Shown: one piece after another, positions 1 through 11,500 of the stretch | Layout: each line of letters opens with the position of its first letter | How positions within the stretch are numbered: the stretch's first letter is position 1 | Source: Stramonita haemastoma | Taxonomy: Eukaryota > Mollusca > Gastropoda > Neogastropoda > Muricidae | Assembly: GCA_030674155.1 (NCBI GenBank) | Contig: CM060334.1 | Span: 27,654,739 to 27,718,738, forward strand | Direction of reading: 5' to 3' | DNA length: 64,000 nt | The notes under the pieces: model-generated | What the model saw: the letters and a program-made list of their open reading frames with translations, nothing else | What the model was told of the DNA's origin: nothing | The model's database searches: none | Position numbers and translations under genes: made by a program

Positions 1-40
1 TTTATTACTTGTGTTAGCCTACTCCAGCAGACAGACAGAC

Positions 41-77
<37 letters not shown>

Positions 78-247
78 AGAGAGACAGACGAGAAGAGAGA
101 GAGAGAGAGAGAGGTGGTGGTGGTGTGGTGTTCAGGTCGAATCAAATCAAATCAAATCAAATTAATTTCTTTTATTTCAAGGATAGTGAATGAGAACATT
201 TTTACATCTAGTTCCCGTCCTTATCAGGGACAAATACTACTGCCATT
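1..247. repeat. GA tract and fragment of the SINE-A 3' tail (minus)
   Basis: (GA)n-type repeat at 45-112, a short GGT repeat, (AATCA)n at 140-160, then about 70 bases matching the reverse complement of the shared SINE-A tail (TTTTATTTCAAGGATA.., CATCTAGTTCCCG..). The tail-plus-pentamer arrangement is the same as the 3' end of the SINE at 1966. Confidence 0.6.
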
Positions 248-368
248 ACTAATACTGTGTCTCTACTAAGGTTGTCAATGCCAGTGAAGTTTTCCCCGAA
301 AGCTCACAAGTACTGGCTTCTTTTCTGTAAAAAAAAGTCCCTCCCATGAGACTATAACTGACGCATGT

Positions 369-453
<85 letters not shown>

Positions 454-1116
454 TGGTGTTGTGTGTTTGTTGTTGTGTTGTTGTTGTTGTTGTTGGTTAA
501 AGGGTTCTTATCACTAAGTAACCACAGAGGTGACAGCCCCGATATGGCCTCCGTGGTCGGCAGGGCTGTAAACAACAAAATTGGATTGGTTGGAAGTATA
601 TTCAGGGCCTTGAACTGCGTGGACCTGGTCCAAACATAACTGAAAATATTTCTAAACTGCATAGCATTCTGTTCTCTATCAACGTCCATGAAAACACAAC
701 CCAAACAATGGCAATAAAAACATAAAACATGACTTAAAAAACTCAGTTCAGACTGCAGAACGTCAAAACGAGTTCCCCTCACTTTCCTGGGAAAATCTGT
801 TGTGTTAATTAAGTTGAGGAACGTCAGCAAAGAACAACAAATCCTGGGTAAACCCAAGCAAGAAAACTTGAGTTGAAAAACCTTGACCTTTTTCAGAAAG
901 AAAAAAAAATGGATGCTTGCTAAACTGATAGGTTTCAAAGTCGTGCACAGAAGCGTTATTGAAAACAACTTCGATGAATATTAAAAACTTGTGTTGTGTA
1001 TCTATCTACCTGGGAGGGAAAATTGTGTTAGGTAAAGCTGTTTGTGGTAATCATGTTAAGTAGACAAGACTGCGTGTTGAAAACTGAGTAAAGGGATTGG
1101 TTTTACTCCGACTATA
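248..1116. other. Non-coding flank with (GT)n at 368-446
   Basis: Holds a long (GT)n microsatellite followed by GTT repeats to about 495. The rest, to 1116, shows no convincing coding frame or repeat that I recognise. Confidence 0.6.
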
Positions 1117-1134
1117 GTGTTTCACACCCACACA

Positions 1135-1165
<31 letters not shown>

Positions 1166-1965
1166 CCCACCCACACCACACACACACACCACACACACAC
1201 CACACACACACACACCACACACACACACACAACACACAAAAGGATAGCAATTTGTACGATACACACAAAAAAGGGAGAAAAAGTCCCATCCCGCCAAGGT
1301 TAGATAAAAGTTGCTTTAGAAAAAACAACAACACATGTAGCAGACGTGACAGTGTCCTTGCAAAGTGGAAAATAATTTTAAAAGGGGTGGAGTTCGGGGC
1401 GACACCCCAGCAGAGGGAGGGGGCGGGGGGGAGGGGGGGGGGAGGGGGTGTTGTTTGAGATTAGCCACCTTAGACGAACACTAAGAAAGGATTAATACAT
1501 ACTAAGGAACAGTTGGTTGCTCTCCGGATCGTAGTTTTAGGTGTTTTGATTTTATTTCATTTTAATTTTTTATGATTAAAATGTTTTGACCTTCATTCAT
1601 TTTTTTAAAAAAATCTTGTTTGACCTTACTTTATTCAAATTCGTTTTATTGTATTTTGTTTGGTGTTATTTTATTTTGTTTTCTATTCTGTTTTGCTTTG
1701 GTTTTCAATTCACTTTGTTTTTATTGTATTGTATTGTATTTTGTTTTGATTGATATATCTTTGTTTTATTTCATTTGTTTTTACCGTTTTATTCCGGTAT
1801 CGTGATCATATTCTCTTTAATAATGATTTCATTTGACACGGGGGAAACTAATAAATCCAGAAGAGTTAGGTGTAGTTTAACTGATTAATTGTGTATCTTA
1901 ATCTCTTCACACTTGTGATATTTTTTAAGCAATTATGGGGACTGGCTCACACCTGCACTGCATTG
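1117..1965. other. CA-rich microsatellite then non-coding T-rich sequence
   Basis: Interrupted (CA)n/(CCA) repeat at 1123-1233, a G-rich run at 1418-1450, then a T-rich region (1540-1800) built of TTTTGTATT-like words. No gene is seen. Confidence 0.6.
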
Positions 1966-2317
1966 GTGGGGGCGGATAGCCTAGTGGTCAGAACATTGCG
2001 CTGGCAATTTGACGACCCGGGTTCGAGTCCGGTCGAGGATTTTTCTCCTGGAGTTAACATCAGTGCTGACTCCACTCTTCCCAAAAGTCCTTCGGGTGAG
2101 ACTTTAAACCGAGGCCCCGTATGCGAACGCACGCAGAACATCTTGCGCACATGTTAAATCCTGTCCCGCTTTTCGTAAGAGTAGGCCATCGTGTGCCTGA
2201 GGGAACAGATGACATTTACAAAACTGCCTACACACGGGGACAGGACGTAAAAAAGCACAAGAGTGCTTATTCCAATTATCCTCGATATAAAAGATTAAAT
2301 CAAATCAAATCAAATCA
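1966..2317 (+). mobile_element. tRNA-derived SINE, family A (copy 1, full length)
   Basis: The head begins GGGGGCGGATAGCCTAGTGG with a tRNA-like A box (TAGCCTAGTGGTCAGAAC) and B box (GGTTCGAGTCC). A body containing TAACATCAGTGCTGACTCCA follows, then the 3' tail with the AAAAAGCAC..GTGCTTATT hairpin, TTATCCTCGATATAAAAG and (AATCA)n. The same family recurs at 3881, 8131, 16268, 17870/18878, 18378, 26134, 40889 and 50367, so it is an abundant, RNA polymerase III-type SINE. Confidence 0.9.
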
Positions 2318-2405
2318 TTGTACCACCAGGAAGAACATGTTAGCCTAGGATTTACAGTGAAAACAGTGATTGGTTGAGTGAGTTGTTTTTTTGATTGGTT
2401 GTTGG

Positions 2406-2406
<1 letters not shown>

Positions 2407-2473
<67 letters not shown>

Positions 2474-2530
2474 TGCGTGCGTGCGTGCGTGCGTGCGTGT
2501 GTGTGTGTGTTTGTGTGTTGTTGTTGTTGT
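2407..2530. repeat. (TG)n/(TGCG)n microsatellite
   Basis: About 108 bases of TG with an internal GTGC/GTGCGTGC block, followed by GTT repeats. It alternates purine/pyrimidine and so can form Z-DNA. Confidence 0.9.
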
Positions 2531-3590
2531 TTTGTTGTGCTGTTTTTCTGTTGCCGTTTTTGTTTTTGTTTTGTTTTGCTTTTGCTTCTCCGTCTTCTGC
2601 AAGGTTCATATCCTGCCCATCTCACACCTGTAATCTCCATCTCTCCACCCCAGGCGTACCCATAATTATTAATTTTGTCATGCTACATCCTCAAGCCAAG
2701 GTCAGAAGTCCACACGAAGCTTGTTGACGTCAGGCCACCGTGGGGTCAATATCCAGAGAGGCCCTGCCTGCTGCTGAATCACTTTTGTGGTGTTCAGCGG
2801 CGCCTGTACCGAGCTACTACACCGCAGGGCACCACCCACTAAGCTCCCCATTGACGACAATGACAGCTTAGCGGCATAATCAGACAGAGGGAGATAGACC
2901 TACCCACCTGTGGTGGTGACCACCGTTTCTCCAACGACCTTCCAATCCCCCTGAACCTCCGACCCCCCCAAGGCTTTGACACAAACTTACCACAGGTACA
3001 GCAGTGTACGGGAAACCGAAACCGAGGTCACCACAATAACAGCCTGCCCTGAGCCACTGAATCTGAGACAAGGATTTTTATTTTATTGCATCAAGATCAA
3101 CGATGACGAGGATGGTGAAATACCGCTGCTCTGGAATTGCATGCACTTTGAGACTACTTGACAGGGCTGAAGGGCCTACTCTATGCTTCCTTGCTTTTAA
3201 AATTTAGTGTCCTGGTGTCGACTGGGCTCAGAGATACAGACACCTGCAACGTTGGTCAGGGAATTAATTTTGAGCAATTCTCTTCAAATCGTATGTGTAA
3301 AGTGGATGAAGTTCGACTATGTGGTCCCAGTCTTCTAAATGAGCTCTTCTTGGCTAATTTGCCCTTGGTAGAGTTGGTCGGAGTCGGAAAAATCCCAAGG
3401 CGGTAACCACTGTGCCATGGCAGCTGGTTGACTGGTTGAATGATTGATTTTTAGGTAGAGGTGTGTTACACTGTTGTCTGTTTATTGGGTTGTTACTTTA
3501 TTCAATCTAAGCCACAAAGCAATGTAAGAGAGGAAGAAACAAAAGTGGTTAAAATGGCTCGGAAGGACAAAAGAGGAGATACAGAGCAAA
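2531..3590. other. Non-coding flank
   Basis: No convincing gene. 3310-3430 resembles degraded SINE sequence (a tRNA-like head in reverse, AACCACTGTGCCATGGCAGC). A CRE-like octamer is at 2725. Confidence 0.5.
2725..2732. promoter_or_regulatory. Full palindromic CRE-like site TGACGTCA
   Basis: An exact consensus cAMP-response element 3.3 kb upstream of the CRTC start codon. It could allow CREB/CRTC autoregulation, but an 8-bp match in this much sequence has a substantial chance of being random. Confidence 0.2.
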
Positions 3591-3597
3591 AGTGAGA

Positions 3598-3840
3598 GAT
3601 GACAGAGAAGAAGAAGAAGAAGAAGAAGAAGAAGAAGAAGAAAGAAGAGAAGAAGAAGAAGAAGAAGAGAAGAAGAAGAAGAAGAAGAAGAAGAAGAAGA
3701 AGAAGAGAGAGGAAGAAGAAGAAGAAGAAGAAGAAGAGAAGAAGAAGAAGAAGAAGAAGAAGAAGAAGAAGAGAAGAAGAAGAAGAAGAAAGAAGAAGAA
3801 GGAAGAAGAAGAAGAAGAAGAAGAGAAGAAAGGAGAAGAA

Positions 3841-3880
<40 letters not shown>
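3598..3880. repeat. 280-bp homopurine (GAA/AAG)n tract
   Basis: An almost perfect purine strand of GAA triplets with irregular AGAG steps, ending in (GAAA)n directly against the A/T tail of the SINE that follows. Long polypurine mirror-type tracts of this kind can form triplex DNA. Confidence 0.9.
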
Positions 3881-3882
<2 letters not shown>

Positions 3883-4234
3883 TTTTTGATTGATTGATTT
3901 TATTCTTTTATATCGAGGATAATGGAATAAGCATCATGTGCTATTTTTCATCCAATCCCGTGTGTATGCACTTGTGTAAATATTGTCATATGTTCCCACC
4001 GACACACAATGGCCTACTCTTACGAAAAGCGGAACAGGATTTAACGTGTGCGCAAGATGTTCTGCGTGCGTTCGCACACGGGGCCTCGGTTTAAAGTCTC
4101 ATCCGAAGGACTTTTGGGGAGAGTGGAGTCAGCACTGATGTTAACTCCAGGAAGAAAAATTCCTCGACCGGACTCGAACCCGGGTCTTCAAATTGCCAGC
4201 GCAATGTTCTGACCACTAGGCTATCCGCCCCCCG
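3881..4234 (-). mobile_element. SINE family A (copy 2, full length)
   Basis: Reverse complement of the family. The tail (TATATCGAGGATAATGGAAT) is at the low end. The body contains CGGGGCCTCGGTTTAAAGTC. The tRNA-like head ends at GACCACTAGGCTATCCGCCC. The (GATT)n and (GAAA)n at the low side are its tail repeats. Confidence 0.88.
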
Positions 4235-4255
4235 GAAGAGAGAGACACGGCAAGG

Positions 4256-4867
4256 CAAGGCAAATTCTTTTATTCGAGGATAATAGATAAGCACACATGT
4301 GCTTTTTTACATCCAGTCCCCGCCCTTTTCAGGGATAACATCAAAATAAAAATATTAAACAATAAAACTATACGCAGTACCAAACAACATACAGAAATAA
4401 GTACACTACATATAATAAGGTAAGAGAAATGCGACAGTACACTACATATAATAAGGTAAGAAAGGTGCACTCATTCAGAAGAGAAAATCAGAAGTCACAA
4501 TATAATAATTTTGATTATTAAAGAAGAAGAAAAGAAACGAAAAAAACAAACAGAACAAAACAAACAAACAAACAAATAAACAAACAAAAAACAAAAAAAC
4601 ACACAAAAACCCCCAAACAAACAAACAAAACAACCCCCCCAAAAACAACAACAACAACAAAAAACGGAAACAAAAAACAAAACAAAACACAAACAAAAAC
4701 AAAACGCTAATAGATAAAGAGCCAGCAGGAGCCAGCAGGAAAACATTATAATAAACAACTGAAACATCAGTCTACGGCCATATGTCTAAAATATACAAGT
4801 CATTTAAATCATACATTTGGATAAAAGGGGGATAAAATGAATGATATCCTTATTTGAAGGGGGCGGG

Positions 4868-4870
<3 letters not shown>
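4256..4870 (-). mobile_element. Repeat family E (about 600 bp) sharing the SINE-A tail, copy 1
   Basis: Starts with the SINE-A tail in reverse (TTTTATTCGAGGATAATAGA, AAGCACACATGTGCTT hairpin, CATCCAGTCCCCGCC). It then carries 500 bases not found in the SINE. The same order recurs at 31826-32240: ..TACGCAGTACCAAACAACA.., ..GAAGTCACAATA.., ..AAATCATACATTTGGATAAA... The copy at 4256 also has a local 30-bp duplication (ACACTACATATAATAAGGTA) and a long A/C-rich expansion at 4540-4700. Probably the 3' end of a LINE or a second SINE mobilised by the same LINE. Confidence 0.65.
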
Positions 4871-5506
<636 letters not shown>

Positions 5507-5699
5507 GGGGGAGGGGGGGGGGGGCGGCTTTTGTTGACAAAATGTATCATTGCATTAGAAGCCTCAGCCTGTGATAGAAATCTAATTACGATAAACCGGT
5601 TTTTGACAAGGTATCATTTCAATTCCCCCCTCTCCCCCTTGCCCCTGTGCCAATATATATTTGTCTCGGTTCATTTACGGTGTCTGAAACTGGCCATGA

Positions 5700-6060
5700 C
5701 CTGACCATGACCGCAGCAGACAGCAACAGGTGTGAAAATGTCTACTGCTCACTACCACGGGTGTTAAAGACATATAACTGTTATGAAAAGGTCCAGATTA
5801 CGATTCGGTCACCATGAAATTTTACTAAAATTTGTCGCTTAAAATAAAGAAAGAAAAAGAACTAGGAGTCAACCCAAAGTGTTAAATCCACCGTGGAAGT
5901 ATGTGATTTTTCTTTGAAGTGTTGCGGCTCATGTCTGCTACTGTGTGCAGTGCTGCCATCTACCACTATCACATGACACACTTGTGCATTCTGATTGGGC
6001 CAGTAGCTTTGCGACCCCTGCATGGCCAAAATCATAACAAGCTTGTCGTTTTCAGCCATC
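5700..6060 (+). promoter_or_regulatory. Probable CRTC promoter / 5' UTR region
   Basis: Non-repetitive sequence between the microsatellite-rich flank and the CRTC start. No TATA box is seen at a sensible distance. A reverse CCAAT box (ATTGG) lies at about 5994. The ATG at 6061 has a good context (ATCATGG). The call is positional only, because the transcription start cannot be seen. Confidence 0.3.
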
Positions 6061-6174
6061 ATGGCGAACCCTCGGAAGTTCAGCGAAAAAATAGCCTTGC
6101 ATAATCAAAAGCAGGCTGAAGAAACTGCGGCCTTCGAGGCTATCATGAAAGAAGTGAACAGCGCGACTCGAACG
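6061..6174 (+). CDS. CRTC: CRTC exon 1: CREB-binding domain
   Basis: Encodes residues 1-38, from [16 protein letters not shown] to the SATRT end. This is the near-invariant helical CREB-binding domain of the family. The donor is ACG|GTAGGA in phase 0. Reading through it soon reaches a stop near 6250. A second possible donor at 6249 would leave phase 2 and does not fit exon 2. The exon could include upstream 5' UTR. An acceptor-like TTTTCAG ends just before CCATCATGG, so a 5' UTR intron ending at about 6055 is possible. Confidence 0.95.
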
Positions 6175-7020
6175 GTAGGAATATTTCGTGATTATTTCTC
6201 CGATCGGCATCGTAAGAAGCATCCGCATCGGGCTTTTCATCTTACAGGGTAGGCAACTCTTGGTATTGTCACAGTGTTTTATTTTGTACATTCCAGGCCG
6301 CCTATGCCAAACAGCACCTGCCCATCTCTCCTACCCTCGGTGCCTACAGAGGAGGGTCATTACCGAACGTCAACCAGATTGGTACTAACCAGGGCATCGA
6401 TTTACAGGTGAGTAGGCCGCGCGTGGCTTTGCCCTAGTTCTCGCGATCGTCTCGCACACAATCAAAACATGGCGTCGTTGGTCGTGTCAAACCCCCTTTT
6501 CATTCTGCCGTAGACTTTGTGTAACCGCCTGTAGCCTTTAACACAGATAGTCTTACTAATTGAATAAACATCATTATGGGTTTTTTGTTGTTGTGCAGAC
6601 CGCTTTGCAACATTTAGAAGATATAAAACAAGGGAGGCCGAACATAGCAGAACGCATTCATTCCCGAGCGGACAGACAGCGGCAGATGGGAGGACCTCAC
6701 AGGCAGAGGCCTTTCCCCTCAGATAAACGTGTATCCTTTTGAAATCATTGTTGGCTAGCAGATTTACTTCAAGATAATTAAACAGATATGAGTAGTTTGC
6801 ATGTAGTATATACCTCAGTGTGATATTGGTAACTGAAAGGCACCATTTTAGTTGTTAATGGTGGTTTGTTTACTTTTTCTTCCTCATTCACGACAGACCA
6901 CTCTGGAGCAGACATACAGGCATGCATACAGTATATTTTGAAAGATGGCAGTCAATGTTGGTAATTTACTATTTATAACTGTGGCTGCTTTGCCTTAGTC
7001 AATGGATTGGATCCCTCCTG

Positions 7021-7104
<84 letters not shown>

Positions 7105-8508
7105 CAGGGCAAAGGAGGGTTTAGACCATTTCATGCTTTTAAAACACATTAACCCTTTCGCTGCTGTCACTTTCAAGAATAGTTTTTGTTTTGTTGTTGG
7201 TTTTTTCTGTTATTTAAAAAATTTCAATGGTGTTTATCATATAATGATATATGGTATTTTGACTTTTAGTATGTTTTTTGTTTGGCCTTACTCTGTCACC
7301 ATGTCAGCTGAATCAAATAATATTGACATTAAACAACTATAGTGTGGAAAAAACCCATGCCAAATAATTTTAAGAAGAGATTAATATGAGGAAATAAATT
7401 ATTGAACCAATTTAATAATAAACCTACCTATGTACCATGGGGACCTCCAACCTCCCCCACCCCCCTACCCCTCAATTCTGCTCCTGCCCACAGAAAACTA
7501 TGAATCATGGCAGGGAAGGGGTTGAGAAGAATATTAAAACAAAAGTGACAGGTAAAATTTGTCTTTTAAAATATAGGAGTATAATTTATAAATTTGTAAG
7601 GTCTTGCTATAGACAGTATAAGCAGAGGAGAAAAAAGTGACACTAAAATTAAACTAAAAGCAGTTTTCAAGTTATGATTGTCATTTTTTTTATGGAACTT
7701 GGAAGCAACTTCTTATTCAAAATAAGCATACCAGCTTAGAACACTATGGAAAGAGACATTTATCTTCTCAGATTGCTAAAACTTCTGCTGTTGTGCATGT
7801 CCAGTGTTGGAAGTGTTAAAACGATCAATTGATAGAAACTCCCAGCTGGTAGAGCAAAATGGCTATTTATAAATAGCTAAGAGTATCATTTGCCCACTTG
7901 AAGTTTGACGGGCTGTTAATCCAGTCATTCAGATCAGCGACATTACGATATGGTGATGTAAAGGTGTGTACTATGTGGTTCACTTGTGTGTGAGTGTGGC
8001 TGTGTACAATATTGTATGTATGTGTACTCATGACATACACGTGTGTGTGCACGCGCGAATTTATTACATGTGTGCGCATGTGTGCATGAGTATTTGTACA
8101 TTTGTGTGTGAGAATAACTCGAGTGTCATTCACTTTCTTTTTTCTTCTTTGATATCGAGGATAATGAAATAAGCACTCATGTGCTTTTTTACATCCAGCC
8201 CCTGTGAGTATGCAGTTTTTGTAAATCTTGTCATCTGTTCCCACTGAACACAGACGGCCTACTCTTAAGAAAAGCGGAACAGGTTTATTGTGTGGCAAGA
8301 TGTTCTGTGTGCGTTCAAACATGGGGCCTCATATAATATATATTATATATTTATATAATAAATAGTCTCATCTGGAAGACTTTTGGGGAGAGTGGAGTGA
8401 GCACTGATGTTAACTCCAGGGAAAAATCCCCTCGAACGGGAATCAAACCCGGGCCGTCAAATTGCGAACGCAGTGTTCTGACCACTAGGGTATCCTGTCC
8501 CCCACTGT

Positions 8509-8574
<66 letters not shown>

Positions 8575-11500
8575 GTGTGATCACTATTATTTAGTGTTAG
8601 TAACTTAGTATCACCCACTGTGTGTTTGTGTGCACATGTTGTAGTAAAAATTTCATATTGTGGTACCGGTAATCATTGATAGTTTGATAATTATATTACA
8701 AGTTATCAGACTTTTTTTTTTTTTTTTTTAATTCATGCAGTGAATACATTTGATTTAATACATGTATATATACATACATACCAGTATTTAGTAGGCATTT
8801 TTCTATCCTGGTCCTGTTCTTTTTGGCAGTAGAACTAGTGCTGTTGTAGACAGGTCTGTACAAAATTGGTTTGAACACTGCCAGCTGTATAGTAACCTTT
8901 GGATCAGTGGTGTTATGTTTTAGGATTCCCAGTAAAGGATATTTGGATTATGACATTGTTATATAATTACATGGCTAGTGAACCTTGTTCTGTTGTTATG
9001 AGTATTTGGCATTATTTGTTAATCATTTATTATTATTTATATACATGTGTTGTTGTTGCCCATTCTCCTGTTTAACAGTCAACTCTGGGGGTCAACCAGA
9101 AGACATGTATTATAAGACACAAATGCATTCTCACTCACTCATGGTGGATCAGTGGTTTAGAGGTAAAGCACCTGCCTAGAAAGCGAAAAGGCCGGGTCAT
9201 AGTGTGCAGTGGTTCAAATCCCGTTTAGGCCCAAAACTTTTCCCCATTCATTAGATCATGAGTGGTGGTCTGGGTGCTAGTTTTTTGATGAGACGATAGA
9301 CCGATGTCCGTGTGTTACCATTATTTAGCACCGTAAAAGAACCCATAAGTGACAAGAGGGTTGTCCCCGGCAAAATTTTGTAGAAAAAAGCAACTCTGAT
9401 AGAGAAACAAATACAGCTGCAGACAGGGAAAAAAAAAAAAAACGGGTGGCGCTGCACTTGTGGCAAATGCTCTCCCCTGGTAGAGCAGCCTGAATTTCAC
9501 ACTGAGAAATCTGCTGTGACTGTGAGATAAAGTGATAAAAAAAAAAAAACTCATCTGGAAATTAATGTGAGATGAAAGTATACACTGACAAGAACTGTGC
9601 ATGCACATCTGAGCTATTTAGTATAAATTTTCAAATTCTTTGCACATAGTCAGCTATACTCCAACTTCAGAGGATTTTTCCCCCCTTTTACATGGAACAC
9701 CACAGTTGAGAGTCAACAATGTGACCTCTGTGTGGTGTATAAATTGCTCAAGGTGTGCTTGTATCACTGCCCTAATTAAAGAATGATTATAAGGGGGTTT
9801 AACAGAGGCTGTAGCGGAGTGGTTATGACCATTCGACCTCAATCCCATCGGTCCATGAAGTCCAATCTTAGCAGCGTTTGGTGAATTAAGGGTGGGGATT
9901 TTAATGATCTACCAGGTCAACTTCAAGTGCAGATCTGCCAGTTCCTTAATTCCATTTGTGTTAAGTGTGCATATGAATACAGAAGACCATATGCATGTTT
10001 AAAATCCTGTAATAAGTATTAATCATGTCAGCATTCGGTAGGTTACTTACAGAAACATAAACATACTATCTGAAGTCAGAATGCGGCTACCTTTATGGTG
10101 GGTTAAAACGGTCATATGATATGCAAAATCTCACCATTTATGAACCTTAGAGCTGTAGCTCAGGAAGAAAAAGAAAAAAAAAAAGAGTTTTAAAATTTTT
10201 TTTCTTACATTTGAACTTGGGATTAAGGGTGTGTGATCCTTACTTGACTTAGAGTGAGACATAAATTATGTCCTTGCATACAAAGAGCTGCCCCTAATGT
10301 TGAGAATGTGTGGTCCTTATCAAAAAAGTAGACTTCAAGTTACTATAATAATAGTAGTATACTTGTAGTTGTATACCAGTAAGTAGTACATGATATTGTA
10401 AGGTTAAGGTGACAGAAGGGGAAGTGGCGGTGATCCTTAACCCCGACCTCAGGTGGATTGCTCTCCTATGGATCAGCAACGTACCTGTCCCCTCCCCCAG
10501 ACACCAGCTGGCGCAGGTAAGTCGTCAGATTTCATGTTTCTTTTTTGATGGGGAGGGGAGGGGTGTCGATTGTCTGTACAGCTTTTCCATCATGTGTTTA
10601 TTTTTTTGTGTTGTGTTTGTTTATTTCATCACAGCTTCACATACAACAGCAGTGTACTGGTCAATAAGGCATGCTGTGAAAGGTGGTTTTTTTTTTTTTT
10701 TTGGTATTGCATGATGTGAATAGTATTTACCTTGCAGCATTTATGATTTCGGAGAGAGAGAAAAAAAATGTGCTTGTGGTGTTAGTTGCTTTTGTGGTGA
10801 TCTATATGGATTATTTACCATGATGTAGGTAGCACAGGAAGGGGGTTCAAGCATTTTTGGTGTTTTGATTAATCAGTGTGCCCATCTGTTGAGCTGTGGT
10901 TTTAACTATCAGTGTATTTTGAATCATTTTTAGTGTCCACACCGGTCAACAGCTGTAGAAGAAAATGAAGTTTCAGCATATCGTATGTGGATGGAATTGC
11001 ACTGTGGTCTTTCACATGCAACTGACTTGTCATTTGATGGTGTAATCCCTTCCTCACCACAATCCAGTATGTCACGCTCCTTAAGGGAGTGTGAAGAAAA
11101 CCCCACCCATACCCACTCTATCTAACTTCCCGACAACAACAAACGCAGAACACAGAGGAGAAATTTCCAATCTTTACTATTCAATTTTGATGGTAATGAA
11201 AATCAACAATCAAAATTTAACAAGGCAAAACCAACGCACCAAAATACACTTCCTCACGCTCACAAAAATCTTATATAGTAAACAACAACAACAAAATAAT
11301 AACAATGCAAAAATCACACGCAAAAAAAATGTACAAGCTTTCACACCCACATACAACCGCACTCTAATCTAAATATTATATATCAACTCTAATTTAAGGT
11401 CCTGTATTTCTCACAAAACAGTTTTTGAGTCCAAAAATGAATTAAAAAGAAACACGCAAAAAAACACACACCAAAAGAATCACTTTCCTGACAATACGAT

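Larger units (their letters stand above)
6729..10452 (+). other. CRTC intron 3
   Basis: 3.7 kb with donor GTGTAT and acceptor CTCAG. It contains (CA)n at 7029-7101, SINE-A at 8131-8503, (TG)n at 8512-8571, SINE-B at 9142-9549 and SINE-D at 9803-10108. The remaining sequence (7110-8130, 8572-9140, 10110-10450) shows nothing recognisable. Confidence 0.8.

Noticed and set aside
249..968. 239-codon minus-strand open frame with poly-His/Thr
   Set aside because: The open frame is produced by the (GT)n microsatellite; the rest has no recognisable domain.
1966..2050. tRNA gene
   Set aside because: The tRNA-like A and B boxes belong to SINE heads; no complete cloverleaf or discriminator is seen, and the same head recurs in many copies.
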